64,000 nucleotides of DNA. Origin: Hibiscus mutabilis (lineage: Eukaryota; Streptophyta; Magnoliopsida; Malvales; Malvaceae). Location of the stretch: assembly GCA_019671005.1 (NCBI GenBank), contig CM033744.1, forward strand, positions 4,988,208 to 5,052,207. The letters are read 5' to 3'. The first letter of the stretch is position 1, and the number at the start of each line of letters is the position of its first letter. Below, in pieces: positions 34,096-45,441 of this stretch. The position numbers were made by a program, and so were the translations under genes. The notes under the pieces were generated by a model. It worked only from the letters and a program-made list of their open reading frames with translations, did not search any database and had not been told where the DNA came from.

Positions 34096-35355
34096 TGACA
34101 CGCGTCGTTCTCACGACAAAATAATTCATTCTTCTCAAATAATAAATAAAGGAATTCAAACGTAGTAAAAGAGAAGTAAGGTTCGATCCCACAGGGACTA
34201 AGAGAACTTCCTGATTTATGTTCGTTCAATCGGTGAGCCAAGAAGAGAGTTGAATAATATTTAAGTATGGTGGGTGTTTGTGAATTAAGTAAAAATAATA
34301 GAGATTGTAGACAAAATTTAGGGAGTGGATTAAATATGGTAAAGATTAGCATCGGGCTTTTGCTCTGACTCAGTTTCCTCATATCAGTTTCCTTGTGACT
34401 GTGCCTTGTATACTGAATACCCAAATGCCATCTTTGATATCGATTTTGGAAATTGATCTAATTAACAACAATGTTGTAGATAAAAAATGTTTAAGTAAAG
34501 TCGACTCGGACTATGTCATTTCAATAATAACTGATTACGATCTCAGTTTCCTCTTAGCAAACAATTTTGCTAAGTGTGTTCCCAGGAAGTCGAATGTGCT
34601 TTAATAGCCGATCCTTCCTCCCACACATTTAACCAAAACAACATCCTGACCAACGTCAATCTTTGGTTTTGAAATCATTTTGATTTTGAAATTAAGTTTA
34701 GAAAACTAAGAGAGATACCCGAAATTGTTTAAGTGCTTTTCAATCCTCACGTTGGAATTAAGTCATTGCTTTAGCCCTTGGCTATGGAGAATTTAGCTAA
34801 GTATGATTATGGTAAAAAATCATACTTAGCATTATAAAAGAAAACTAAATAAAAAAACTTAAAGCAAGAACTAAAGAAAAGAAAGAATTTTATAAAACCT
34901 TAAAAGTAAAAACAAAGCTAAGAATGAGAATATGAGAGATGATCATTGAGTTTGCCCAAATAGGGTATTTATTGCAGTCTAAAACTCTAAAAATAACCTT
35001 AAAGAGATAAGAGATAAACCCTAAATTATTTAAATTAATTACAAAAGATAAATCCAAAGTTTGAATTTAAAATATGGCTGATAAGTTATCTGATATGCAG
35101 CTGATAAGCTATCGTTGTTGTTGACGTGGCATCTTCTAGAAGCTACTAACTTGGCATCCAGTCAGACTTTCATGCCCACTAATCCAGCCATGAATCCAAA
35201 AAATCAAAAATTGCACAATTTCAACAATTTAAGCAATATTCCTGGAATTTACTGTCCTGTATAGAAAATGAACAAAAATGCCCACATTAACAACTTAAAA
35301 CAATCAATCAATGAGTAATTAGAGATAGAATAATGCATAATTTAAGCACTAATCA
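34096..35355 (-). repeat. 5' LTR (element orientation) of the Athila-like element
   Basis: Plus-strand borders are TGACACGCGTCG and ACTAATCA, followed by the target duplication GGGAT. It is shorter than its partner by about 45 bases, mainly through a deletion near 34378. Confidence 0.95.
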
Positions 35356-38300
35356 GGGATTAAACTAACTGGTGACAGGGATGGAATCTTCTTACTGCTC
35401 CCTCGAGGAGTATCCATGGATTCTGGATTGCCTTCGCAGAAGAACTAACGGATGATACTTTTTCATAGAAATGACTCGTATCAGGAACATCATTGCTGCA
35501 TAGCCCCATTTGTTCACTAGTGTCTGCGAAAAACTTCTGTGGAAGGAAACTTTGCTCTGTTTTAGCACAAGCATTTAACTGATGTCTCTTCATAGGAGAA
35601 ACTAAATGAATTCAATTACCAGATATACTCTCAGGAAGGTGACTTTTATCCATCTTGGCACAAGCAGTTAACTTTTGTAGTTTCATTGGCGAACCTAAAC
35701 TCATTGACAAAGCGGCAGATTTTCCATTAGTCTCCATATTAGCAAAAGCAGTTAATTTCTTTTGTTTTGCCGGGGGAACTATACCAACAGATAACTAGAT
35801 TTACCTCTTCGACTGAACTGATGCTTTATTATCCGCTTTGACCTGGACTCTTATGATATATTGGTCTTCTCGTTCTGGTGAATCAACAAATCCCGGTCTG
35901 CAATACACGAGATCATTGGATTTTGTTTTGAACTATTGTTATCATACTTACCCTCGCCATTGTTCTTATAGTCTTTCAACAAATTACTAGCAGTAACTGG
36001 CTTGTTACTAGGCTTTGTATCCGTGGCAACTGAACCATTACTTGATAGTCTGTCAGTAAAGCCCATGCTCATCAGAAGAATCACCACTTGAATTATCTTC
36101 ATCTCCTCCTGAAGAGTTCTTAACCTTGGAAGAAATTTCAAACTCAACAGGTAAACATCTGAGTTCTCTCACCCAGGATAGTTTTCCTCCATGGAGAAAA
36201 CTGCTATCTACAATGGTGAATTTACTGTGGCTTGCAGTAGAGCTAGCTATTTTGCTCTCACGATGGCGAGCATTAGTAACACACTTATCACCTTTTGACA
36301 GCATACGATTAGCATTTACCTTCCATGAGCCTTGAGCATCCTTCTGCATTGGCTTGGAAGTAAACGTCAAATCAATTGGTGAATACCTCAGTTCCCTCAT
36401 CTTAGATGTTTTTCCTCCATGCATCAAACTGGAATCAACGACTGTGAACTTCATATGGTTTGAACTCAAAATGGAGACATGAGGCTTGAGATAGCAAGGC
36501 TTATGATTAGGAGGATCGCCCTCATCCGATGACTCTCCCGATATGCACCCATTTTCTTCATTACAGCTCCCAATACCGTTTCCTTCAGCATCAAGCTCGA
36601 TAAGCATCGGTTCAGATGCAATTTTGTTCAAAACATCGCTAACGGAATCAAAGTAGTGATTTCCCTTAATGAGTTTTCTTCTTGAGAACTTCTTCACTCC
36701 GGGCATAAGAAAGACTAGGTAATGGTTGGAACCGACAGAGCACTGATTCTTTGGTTGCTCGAAGTGCCACCCTCTTGCAAGCAGGCGTGGCCAAACAGCT
36801 TCCCAGAAAATATCATTGCATCGGGCTTTGCTCAATCGAAAGCCTCCAGTTAAAAACCTGATGATGTCACCAGATGTAAGAGATGAACAAGCCTTCCCAT
36901 ATGGTATTTCAGGGGAAACTTGAGTGGTCCTTGGAGGTTCCATGGCCAGGCCCGTAAGATTTGCCTTCCCCTTGTTAAGACCTACAGCTTCTACAAGAGC
37001 ACATATGCCGACACCAGTCTTTAAATGAAAGACATAATTTTCAAGTGGAGTTCTCCCTTCAACAAATGATTTAGAGACCTGCGAATAGTATATAAAATAG
37101 AAGAGTGACGGACATATAAGCTCAGTCAAGCACGATAAAGGCATCTACAGAAGTGATCAATTAGTTTTCAGTAACTAACTAGAAGATTATACTAATGTCT
37201 TCCGATTATTTATCAAAGCAGACCAAAGCACCATGTGAGACAATTCTTAACTTATAAGCATTTCTGTTTTGATAAATAACAGCTACCAGTAGAGGAGAAA
37301 CAATAACTGATTATTGTGAAAAACGGGCATGAATCGTGCATTAAAACCATGGAACCATCCTACATCAGATTAAAGGACCAAGTGAAAATCCTTTTGGAAG
37401 TGTTTCCTAATCTACAGACTACAATAGATTGAAAACAAATGCAGATTTGCGTAAGCAATGGAGCCTAGTCCTGATAGAATGAATTCGACATTCCTAGTAA
37501 AAACATATTGGAAAGTTAACCATAGAAAAATTGATGTCCTACACCAATAATCAGCAAAGCGCATACAGCACCAACTAGGATATATTGAACTGGTACTTTA
37601 TCCTTCAACATGCAGCTAAGAAACACTTAGTTGAATCGGTGTGAGTAATGAATAAGCACATATGAGTAAATCTGGTTTACCTCCTGAATATCATTTTGTA
37701 ATTCTTCGGGGACATGGGTGAGCAACTGAGATAACAGTTCCTGCTGTCTCCAGCCAGTAAAGATTTTCCGTCCATATACATTTCTCCGAGTTCGTTTTTT
37801 TTTTTGGCCATCTGCAGTATCTGTCAGACCTATAAAATGCCCCATAGTAAAATGACAACATATCCCCCATCTCCTTGGTTTCAAGGAATAGTTTTATCAG
37901 CCTGAAATCCTTTCCAAATATATATAAACAAAGAAGAAAACCATCCACTTCCGCATCACTCCAGGAACGACCTGATGAACCTGGAATTAGATGAGACCTT
38001 TTACCTACCTTCACATGGTCGAAATAAGCTATTTTTACTTGACATTCCACATTCAAGGTTCTCAGCATTCGACTCTTTTTGATTGACCAACCTAACATCC
38101 GACTGTTCAGCACTTAGTTCTGAATTTTTCTTTCTCTTTCTCTTAGAAATCTGGCCATTTCTGCTCTTTCTCGATTTGACAGACTTGTCCACCTTACTTC
38201 CATCATTGAGCTTACTCGGACCTCCCTTGCCTTCATCCTCGAAATTAATATCTTGTTCATTGGTCCATGTGACAGGAACAGGAAAGCCTAACAGAAAAGA

Positions 38301-38531
38301 ATGGGCAAGATAAGGAATGCCTTCCGAGTCAAGAGGGTCCATCAAAAGCCGTAGATGCTCAGATCCTGTTATCATGGGAGGAATTTCCACCTGGTATTCA
38401 TCGCCAACTCTCGGACTTAATTGTGGATCGCCGAATATATCAGTTATATCGGAAGAATCTGGTGGAAGCAACAACTCGGTAGATGCTTCTTCAGCGAGGT
38501 TGCAATTAGGATTCAGCTGAATTGTTTCCAT
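35356..38531 (-). pseudogene. ELM2/SANT-domain nuclear protein gene, main part, decayed and split by the Athila insertion
   Basis: The ATG at 38531 follows a splice acceptor (TTTCACAG). Exon 1 encodes an ELM2-like start (SPRVGDEYQVEIPPM) and a basic Lys/Arg stretch. The SANT domain follows (SWSDAEVDGFLLCLYIFGKD, LSFYYGAFYRSD). An intron spans 37079-37680, then a long exon encodes SKSFVEGRTPLENYV, LTSGDIIRFLTGGFRLSKAR and HYLVFLMPGVKKFSR. The order matches the plant family annotated as arginine-glutamic acid dipeptide repeat proteins (ELM2 and SANT, probable chromatin regulators). About 35500-35780 holds three copies of a repeat with core KLTACAKM. Lesions: a four-base AGGT duplication near 38006, an 11-A run near 37800 that is off by one, frameshifts near 36065, 35780 and 35420, stops at 35851 and 35612, and the 8.8-kb insertion. 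Confidence 0.8.
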
Positions 38532-39480
38532 CTGTGAAATGTAGGAAATAAGAATGAGATAAACTTAACTACAAATAGCTAACAACTAAAGATACAACAT
38601 ATAGGCACAAATTAACAAGGAATCAGTTACATGCTCAAGAACAAATCACCAAATGTCAGACTCATTAAAAAACCACCGAGAACTTTAAACCATGAGACAT
38701 ATAAAACAACAACTCAGATCGGCACCCGGGTATAGGAACAAAAGAACACCACTCGAAGAAGATGAAATGTAGTGAAGTTGATCAAATCATTAAAGGGTGC
38801 TATTCAAAAGCTCCAATAAAGGGATGCATAGCTGATGAATTTGCAGATGAAATGTTAAAGCAATCGAATATCCCTACGGAATCGAGCAGCATAAAGATTC
38901 AAATCTTGGAGGCAAATGGGAACATGCTTTCTAAAACAGAAAACCTAAAATATCAATCTGTTTATTGCACATTACTAGTTACCTCAAACAGCATATTCAA
39001 AGTGCAGAGCACCAGTATTGCACCTGGAGAACTGTCAATTAGAACCCACAAAGATGCACATAATGGGAACATAAACAGAAACCCACATTAATGGCACACA
39101 TACAAATGAAAATAGCATCAAAGAACAGCAAACTGGTAACAGGAACAGCAGCCCCAGATCCCCTTTTTTCATACAAAACGAAACAGATTACCATTGGAAG
39201 TCGAAATTCGAAACTGGGAACAAACAAAAGAAATGGCAGACAATTCAAAGAAACCCAACAAGTGATACAGAATAATGTTTTACATAGGGAAAACAAAAAC
39301 AATAAAAATCTAAACTAAGGCAACAATCACAAAGAGAAAGATAACATTCAAAGTAAATACAAGTAACCCAGTAGCCATAACTTAACCTTTATTTCCCCCG
39401 GGAAGAAGAAAAGCTTTGAAACGTTGAAAGTAGACGTGAAAGAACTTGAGAAAATGTGTAATTATGTTATGTATATATAT
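38532..39480 (-). promoter_or_regulatory. 5' untranslated intron and promoter of the ELM2/SANT gene
   Basis: On the - strand, AAATAAAG|GTTAAG near 39386 is a good splice donor and TTTCACAG|ATG at 38532 the acceptor, giving an intron of about 850 bases in the leader. A TATA-like TATATATAC lies at 39471-39480. No coding sequence on either strand is supported in the interval; plus-strand ORFs here lack any recognisable domain. Confidence 0.55.
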
Positions 39481-40339
39481 TCTCTTTCGATATATGTATG
39501 TATATTTGACGAGTTGAATTGTACAGTGTTCTACATAGAGGGAGATTTAGAGTGTAAATTTCTTAACAAATTTTTAAAAAATGGCTAAAAAATGTTCTTT
39601 TTATCTAACACTTATCAAAACTCGAATTTTTATTTAGAAAATATCAATTTTTTTATAGTCAACCAGCTAAATTTGGTTTATTTGTGTTTTGATAGCTTGA
39701 GATCTTCACAAAACTAGTACTTGTGAAATCCAATGTTTTCTTCATTTCCATGCGTTCAAGTCTGAGACTTTCTATATCCAAGATAGAATATTAATGAAAT
39801 TCAAATGTGACATTTTCTTTTGTGTTCATAAATGTGGCAAAACAGGGCTTATACATTGAAGCACAATATAAATATTAGTTCTAATGATATTTTTTATTCT
39901 CAATTTTTTTTTTAAATATTTTATTTCAAAAACGTCTTTTCTCTTTTTAACTTTTTTTTTGCTAAACTGTACTAATTAATAAAAAAATAATGGCTTTTTT
40001 TAATATTTTATGCTTTTATTTTTACAAATTTTTATATATATTTAAGTTGAACTGATTTTTTTCGTCACTGATATTTAAGAAGTTGTAAAGTGGTTATTAA
40101 ACTTTTGATGTTGCTGGGAAATAATAATTGTGTTGTTAGTTGTATTGAGCGGATGATATGACACATTAAATTAATGCGTGATATCTCATTTGACCCTCTA
40201 TTGTAACTAAAAATTTATTTTGGTATTTTTTAATATTTTTAAGCAACAATTCACGTGTCAATCATTGGTTGATTAAGCATTTACTAACGAGATTAACCTC
40301 AATTACTATAATAATACATGAAATGATAGTTCGTGTATC

Positions 40340-40510
40340 ACATTGTCCATTTTTTTTAATAGTCTAAAGGTTACAAGGTAGTAATTGTTCATAGATATTA
40401 TTAACTTTTTGGAATGCACACACCTTGCAGATAAAACAATTGAACCCGGGTTTTCTAAAATGAATATCATTCGCTTTTCCACTGGGATCACTTGTTGGGT
40501 TCAGCGTTGC
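40340..40510 (-). repeat. SINE-like dispersed repeat, copy 1
   Basis: On the - strand it starts around AGTGATCCCAGTGGAAAAG, has a B-box-like AACCCGGGTTCAATTG, and ends CCTTTAGACTATTAAAAAAA. ATTGTCCAT and GTTGCCCAT at the two sides may be a decayed target duplication. The 3' A-run and internal box suggest a tRNA-derived SINE. Confidence 0.55.
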
Positions 40511-40649
40511 CCATCTTAAAGTACAAGTACCACATCTAAATATATGCATGTACCACATTGGATATTTTACCAAAATACAATTACCAAAAGTGGCATTATT
40601 CCAAAAAAAAAATAGAAAGTGTCCTTAAGGTCCAAGAGAAGTATTTTCT

Positions 40650-40805
40650 TAATTTTTTAATAGTTATAAGGTGATTATAAGGTAGTATTTTTCTATATAT
40701 TTTGTTAATTCTTTGATAACACACCTTACAAATAAAGTTGTTCGAACTCAAATCTTCGAAAATGAATATAATTATTTTTTATACAAGGATCATTCGTTAG
40801 ATTAT
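40650..40805 (-). repeat. SINE-like dispersed repeat, copy 2
   Basis: Same layout as copy 1 and 150 bases away: AATGATCCTTGTATAAA..., a B-box-like GATTTGAGTTCGAAC, and the end CCTTATAACTATTAAAAAAT. Confidence 0.5.
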
Positions 40806-41118
40806 AATATTTAATATTTTAAATACTTAATTAAAACGTTTTGAAGTAGGTGATCAATTTAGAATAAAGGTGGAATTAACTCGAAAATTCAAGAAATGTT
40901 TATGGGCCAAAGAAAGAATTGCTTTAAATGGGTTTTAATGTAGAGGATTGGTAGAGGATTGAAATTATCGGGTTTCTAGGTCGGGCATGGTAACCCGAAT
41001 CTGAATTCGGAAACAAACGTTAAATTTGGGAGATTTCAGTGTGTCCAGTGGCTGGAGGAATTGTTTGCATAACTGCGATCGAATTGCTGAGCCAGGGCTA
41101 CCGAGTTGCTGAGTCTCC

Positions 41119-44100
41119 ATGGCTGATTTTCATACATCGACTCACAGAGCTAAGTGGATCTTCTCTCCTCAAGAACTGGTATATAATATGAAAAAGAAAA
41201 GAGAATTTTTCATTGTTTCTTAAATTTAAGGCAAAATCAATCACTCATAGCAATGCATTTCTTTCTTTTCACTGTTTAATTGATTTAAGCTTCTCGTGCT
41301 AATATCTTTGCTTCACTTCTTTAATTTAGTGTTTTCTCAAAGTTCAGCAGCAATTACAATTAATTGAGAACTTTGTCAAGTTTAAATTAGGTTCGTTTGT
41401 GTTTTTATCGGGTATAATACTATTGTCCTGTTCTTGTTTTGCTGATGTAGGCTGAGAAATACAAGGCTGCTAATCAAAGAGCAATACAAACACTGGAGAA
41501 GGTATGGTGGAACCTTTGCCTTTCAGTTGTGCGTGTATTTATGTTTGCACGATCTCGAGGGCGTGCCTTTTTAATTCACATCCGAGTTATTATTTTAGTA
41601 AATTAGATGAAATTGGTGTTGATTTCCATTAGCAGCATTTTTTAATGTTGTCTGTTGCAATTTGCAAATTCTTGCCATTGAAAGCATTCCTAGTGGAATT
41701 TTTCTTCCATTGTTCAAATTATTGAAGCTGACTTGCTCGTTTATTCTGAAGTATGGAACAACACAAATGAAAGTAGATTCCGAAGGTTCAATATTGTACC
41801 CTGAACCTATTCCAAAGGATAATGGTAAATTCATTTTCTTTTTCCTTTTAGTTTTATAGTGAGGTGCTTGGTCACCGAGCTTATCACATGCTATTTTGAT
41901 TGTTCGTGTCAGCCGACAAGCATTCTCGTCCAAAACCTCTTAACATTGAAGAAGAACAATTCATGCGGGTGTTTTATGAGAACAAACTTCGAGAAGTTTG
42001 TAGTGCATTCTACTTTCCTAATAAAATTCAGGTACTTGTTACATTTTTTTAAGATAACAGTTGTACTAATGAGTAAAGACAAGGTCACGGTTGATGTGCT
42101 TCTACTTCTGGTTCACATATTGCAGGCAACAGCTCTGATTTTTTTCAAAAGGTTTTACCTGCAGTGGTCAGTCATGGAACATCATCCAAAACATATAATG
42201 TATGATTTTTCTGCATCTCTTTCAGATATATGCTCTAACGCTTGTTATATCTACACGTAATCTGCTGTATGCATCATTCTGATATGTGCTTTTGACCATG
42301 TTAGAAAAATGCATCATGGGCTTTTTTAAAATTTAACGAAAACAGCAGGTAACTATGTTGATATATCCACCCTCACCTCCCTTCCTTAATTTGGGTAAAG
42401 TGAAGGTGTATCTTTTGGAATTTGTCTCTTGTCACTGATTTTGTCTTTTGATATGCGGTGCTGGATGATACATTCTTTTGACTAATACTCACCATTGAAT
42501 ACAAAATTTTCTTTAGAGAACAATGTAATTGTTAAATTGAAAAAGTTTCTTTATATCTAGGTTAACCTGTGTGTATGCGGCCTGTAAGATAGAAGAAAAT
42601 CATGTGTCAGCAGAGGAGCTTGGTAAGGGGATTTCACAGGATCATCATATGATTCTCAAATACGAGATGGTTGTGTATCAGGCATGCTACTGTTCTTCCT
42701 TTTTCTTTTAGTCTTGCTTTTTTTCTCTTGTGTTTGTAAAAAGTACACATCTCAATTTGCAGAGTCTGGAATTTGATCTCATTGTTTTTGCACCCTATCG
42801 TTCAGTTGAAGGTTTTGTCCATGACATGGAGGTGGGTTCGGTTAGCTTTTATCCTTTGGTTTTACATTCTATAGTTGTAAAATACTTTTACAAGTAAATT
42901 TTAAATTGTTTGGGAAAACCATTTGCTTCCCCTTATTTGCTTATGTAATTCTTATTTATTTCAGTAGAGGTTTTTTTCCTCTAAAAAAAGAATCTACTTT
43001 TGAAACTCTTGGTCTCTGGCCAGTCAATATAATCATGATCTCTTCACTATTATATTTTACCCTAATTAAGTCCATGTGATTCATTTCCCACTATAATTAA
43101 TGACAAAAGTTTTGGTTCTCTAGGAATTCTGTGGAGTAAAGGATGACGAAAATCAAATGCTAAAGGTAATATTTATTACTTTCTTCAACGATATGCTGTT
43201 TGATAACCCCATTCCTACTCATATTTTCTGGAGATATATCAAATTTTTATTTGACATGCAATGGAGCTTGTGTCTTGTAACTTTTGGTTCATCTGAACCA
43301 AGCTCGTACCTTAATACTAGTGTGGCTGGGGAAATAAACTAATGTTGGCATGATCTAGCCTCCAAAATAGTAAATGCATGACCTATCTTCCTACAATGTA
43401 TTCTAAGTATCTATGATGTGTTAATATTGAATAGGATTTGCAAGAAACTGCAAGGATGGAAGTTGACAAAATTATTCTTACTGATGCTCCACATCTATTT
43501 CCTCCCGGCCAGGTGCTCTATCGGTTCTTTTATATATATTCGTTGTGTGTGTATCTTTCGATATCTATCATGAATGTAAGCTTCCCTATATTTATTGTAA
43601 TGTGCCAACTGTTATGCATCTTCGTAGTTGCAATCGGTCAAATCCGTATCATGTATCGAGTAATCATCCTACAATATGATTCTCATGGCTTTGCTTGTCT
43701 TGCTATATTACAGTTGGCACTGGCTGCGCTACGCAGCGCAAATGAGATGCATAGAGTTCTCGACTTTGAGGGGTATTACCTGCTTTTAAATTCATGAAGT
43801 TCTCTTAGGATTGTTATAAAACAATATTTTACAATTCATTCAACTCGTGTATCGTGTCCTTTGCAGATACCTAAGAAGTGTTCTTGCACGCCAGAACTCC
43901 GAGCAATCCGTTTTGCAGTATATAGAATCTCTAAATGCTATAGATGTTTGGGTATAGTTTCCTCGTGATTTTACTTTTAACATAAATCCAGTTCGGCAAT
44001 AAATACATGCAAGATTTCACTGACATACTGATAATTTTGCCGGCAACAAATATAGGTTAGGAAATACAAGTTCCCCACGGAAAAGGATATGAAACACATA

Positions 44101-44323
44101 AACCGGAAGCTGAAATCTTGTGGGGGTCATAGCTCGCACGATGAGTATGTTCCATACAATTTGTTCTATGTAGATACGAGATTATTTGTTTTTTCACCTA
44201 CGTTCTACGTGGATTCGTGCCGATGATAATTGGTTTTCTAATTGCAGTAAGAAGCGAGAGAAGAAAAGGCACAAATCACATAAGAGTTCGAATGAAGCTC
44301 AGAACGGACCGTCCCTTGCTTAA
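41119..44323 (+). CDS. CYCH1: Cyclin H (CDK-activating kinase / TFIIH subunit), 13 exons, 331 residues
   Basis: Exons: 41119-41178, 41451-41501, 41752-41824, 41913-42031, 42126-42199, 42561-42681, 42763-42831, 43124-43165, 43435-43512, 43714-43772, 43867-43951, 44056-44144, 44248-44323. They sum to 996 bases with all phases matching, and the frame closes at TAA. The protein starts MADFHTSTHRAKWIFSPQEL. It has the cyclin box with KIQATALIFFKRFYLQWSV and LTCVYAACKIEENHVSAEEL, a second cyclin fold (SLEFDLIVFAPYRSVEGFV), and a Lys/His-rich tail. Length agrees with Arabidopsis CYCH1;1 (about 336). Cyclin H pairs with D-type CDKs to phosphorylate cell-cycle CDKs and the RNA polymerase II tail. Twelve introns include one GC-AG intron (42682-42762). 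The gene looks intact and functional. Confidence 0.97.
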
Positions 44324-45084
44324 TCAAATATCTTCGCTTGCACATTGGAGTTGACCTTGTTTTATCAAGTCAGTAGTTTGGTTCAAGTTTATATAGTCCA
44401 GATTATCCCATATACCAATATGGTAAGGTGGCCGGGAATAACAAGGGCTATCAAAACAACACGTTTACGGCGGAGTCAGTTCGTGTAGCGGACGTCAGTA
44501 CATTCTGTATGGTGACCGGACCCTTTGGGGATTAAGCTTAACCCTTTTGATATGAGGTTGTTGACCCTTGGGCTCTGATTTCATATGATGGAAATTAAGC
44601 TTTTTGTTGTAATTTTATCTCTCTCAAATTCTTCACAGAACATCAAGATGCTTTGTTCATTTTTATTATATTGAAGAAATGAAAAGGTTTTAAATCGCCT
44701 GTTTCTGATTTTTCATGCACTTAACTATGAAGTTATCAATGAATATTGTAATCTTGAGAATGAAAATTTTGGTACATTTTCTTCACCAAGATCAATATAG
44801 ACACGCTTAAATTGTCACTTTGTTAAATTTGGGTAAATTTATGAATTACATCAATTTTCATCTTGGTTATGGGAGAGTGTAATCAAAGCATTTAATTACT
44901 CTCAATTCAGCGAAACACTACAATGTTTAGTTAAACATGCCACATTTTTTAATTTTGAATTTGAGTATTGTGGATGAAAAAATATTAAATTCAAACCCAA
45001 TACTCTAATTTAGTCTATGCATTTTTTTAGAAAATTCAAATACGGCCCTAATGATATAAGAATAAATTACTAAATGATATTAAA
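44324..45084 (+). other. 3' untranslated region and downstream flank of cyclin H
   Basis: No ORF. The transcript probably ends around 44650-44700, where AT-rich signals such as TTTTATTATATTGAAG occur. The rest is AT-rich with no feature seen. Confidence 0.5.
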
Positions 45085-45430
45085 GGTAATTATATCATGC
45101 ACTGGTGGTGTAAACTTTTAATTTTCATAAGTGCCACAGATTTAGGGTTTAGGGATTTAATTTAAGGTTTAAAATTTAGGGATTTAAGTTTAGATGTTTA
45201 GAATTTTGGAGTTGTGATTAGAATTTAGGGTTTATAGGTTAAAAGCTAAATCCATAACATATTACCTTAAAGCCTAAACCCTAAGTTTTAACCCTAAACC
45301 CCAAATTCTAACCATGACCACTAAATTCTAAGCTCCTAAACCCTATACTAATTTCCTAAACCCTAAATCAAAGGCACCTATGAAAACTAAAAATTTTCAC
45401 CGCTAGTACATGAAATATTTTCCCTTACAT
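45085..45430. mobile_element. Fold-back element of telomere-like words (family T, copy 5)
   Basis: Left AATTATATCATGCACTGGTGG and complement of right GGGAAAATATTTCATGTACTAG mark the inverted arms, which extend through TTTTCATAAGTGCC / TTTTCATAGGTGCC. The inside is TTTAGGGTTTAGGG words left and CTAAACCCTAAA words right. No coding potential. Confidence 0.78.
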
Positions 45431-45441
45431 TAAATTAAAAA

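Larger units (their letters stand above)
26541..35355 (-). mobile_element. Athila-like Ty3/gypsy element lacking RT, RNase H and integrase
   Basis: An 8,815-base element on the - strand. LTRs are 26541-27845 and 34096-35355, with an exact target duplication GGGAT at 26536-26540 and 35356-35360. In element order it has the 5' LTR, a primer site of Asp-tRNA type, gag with an aspartic protease, a short link containing GGATGGGAGGTAACCC, an ATHILA-type ORF, a long non-coding stretch, a purine tract and the 3' LTR. The polymerase and integrase block normally between protease and the GGGAGGCAACCC-like motif is absent. The LTRs are very similar, with one large difference (about 55 bases missing near 34378), so insertion was fairly recent. 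It sits inside a host exon in the same orientation as the gene. Confidence 0.93.
39481..41030. other. Divergent intergenic region between ELM2/SANT and cyclin H
   Basis: AT-rich, about 1.5 kb, shared upstream region of two genes transcribed away from each other. Apart from two SINE-like repeats it holds nothing I can assign. Confidence 0.5.

Noticed and set aside
35356..38531. Functional ELM2/SANT gene with the Athila-like element spliced out as an intron
   Set aside because: Element ends lack suitable splice sites in phase, and at least six further frameshifts or stops break the frame.
38762..39318. Plus-strand frames of 109 and 75 codons between ELM2/SANT and its promoter
   Set aside because: They lie within the leader intron of the - strand gene and show no domain, splice or promoter support.
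44400..44540. Possible small RNA gene in the cyclin H 3' flank (GC-richer segment)
   Set aside because: No hairpin, box or terminator pattern beyond what a 3' untranslated region would show.
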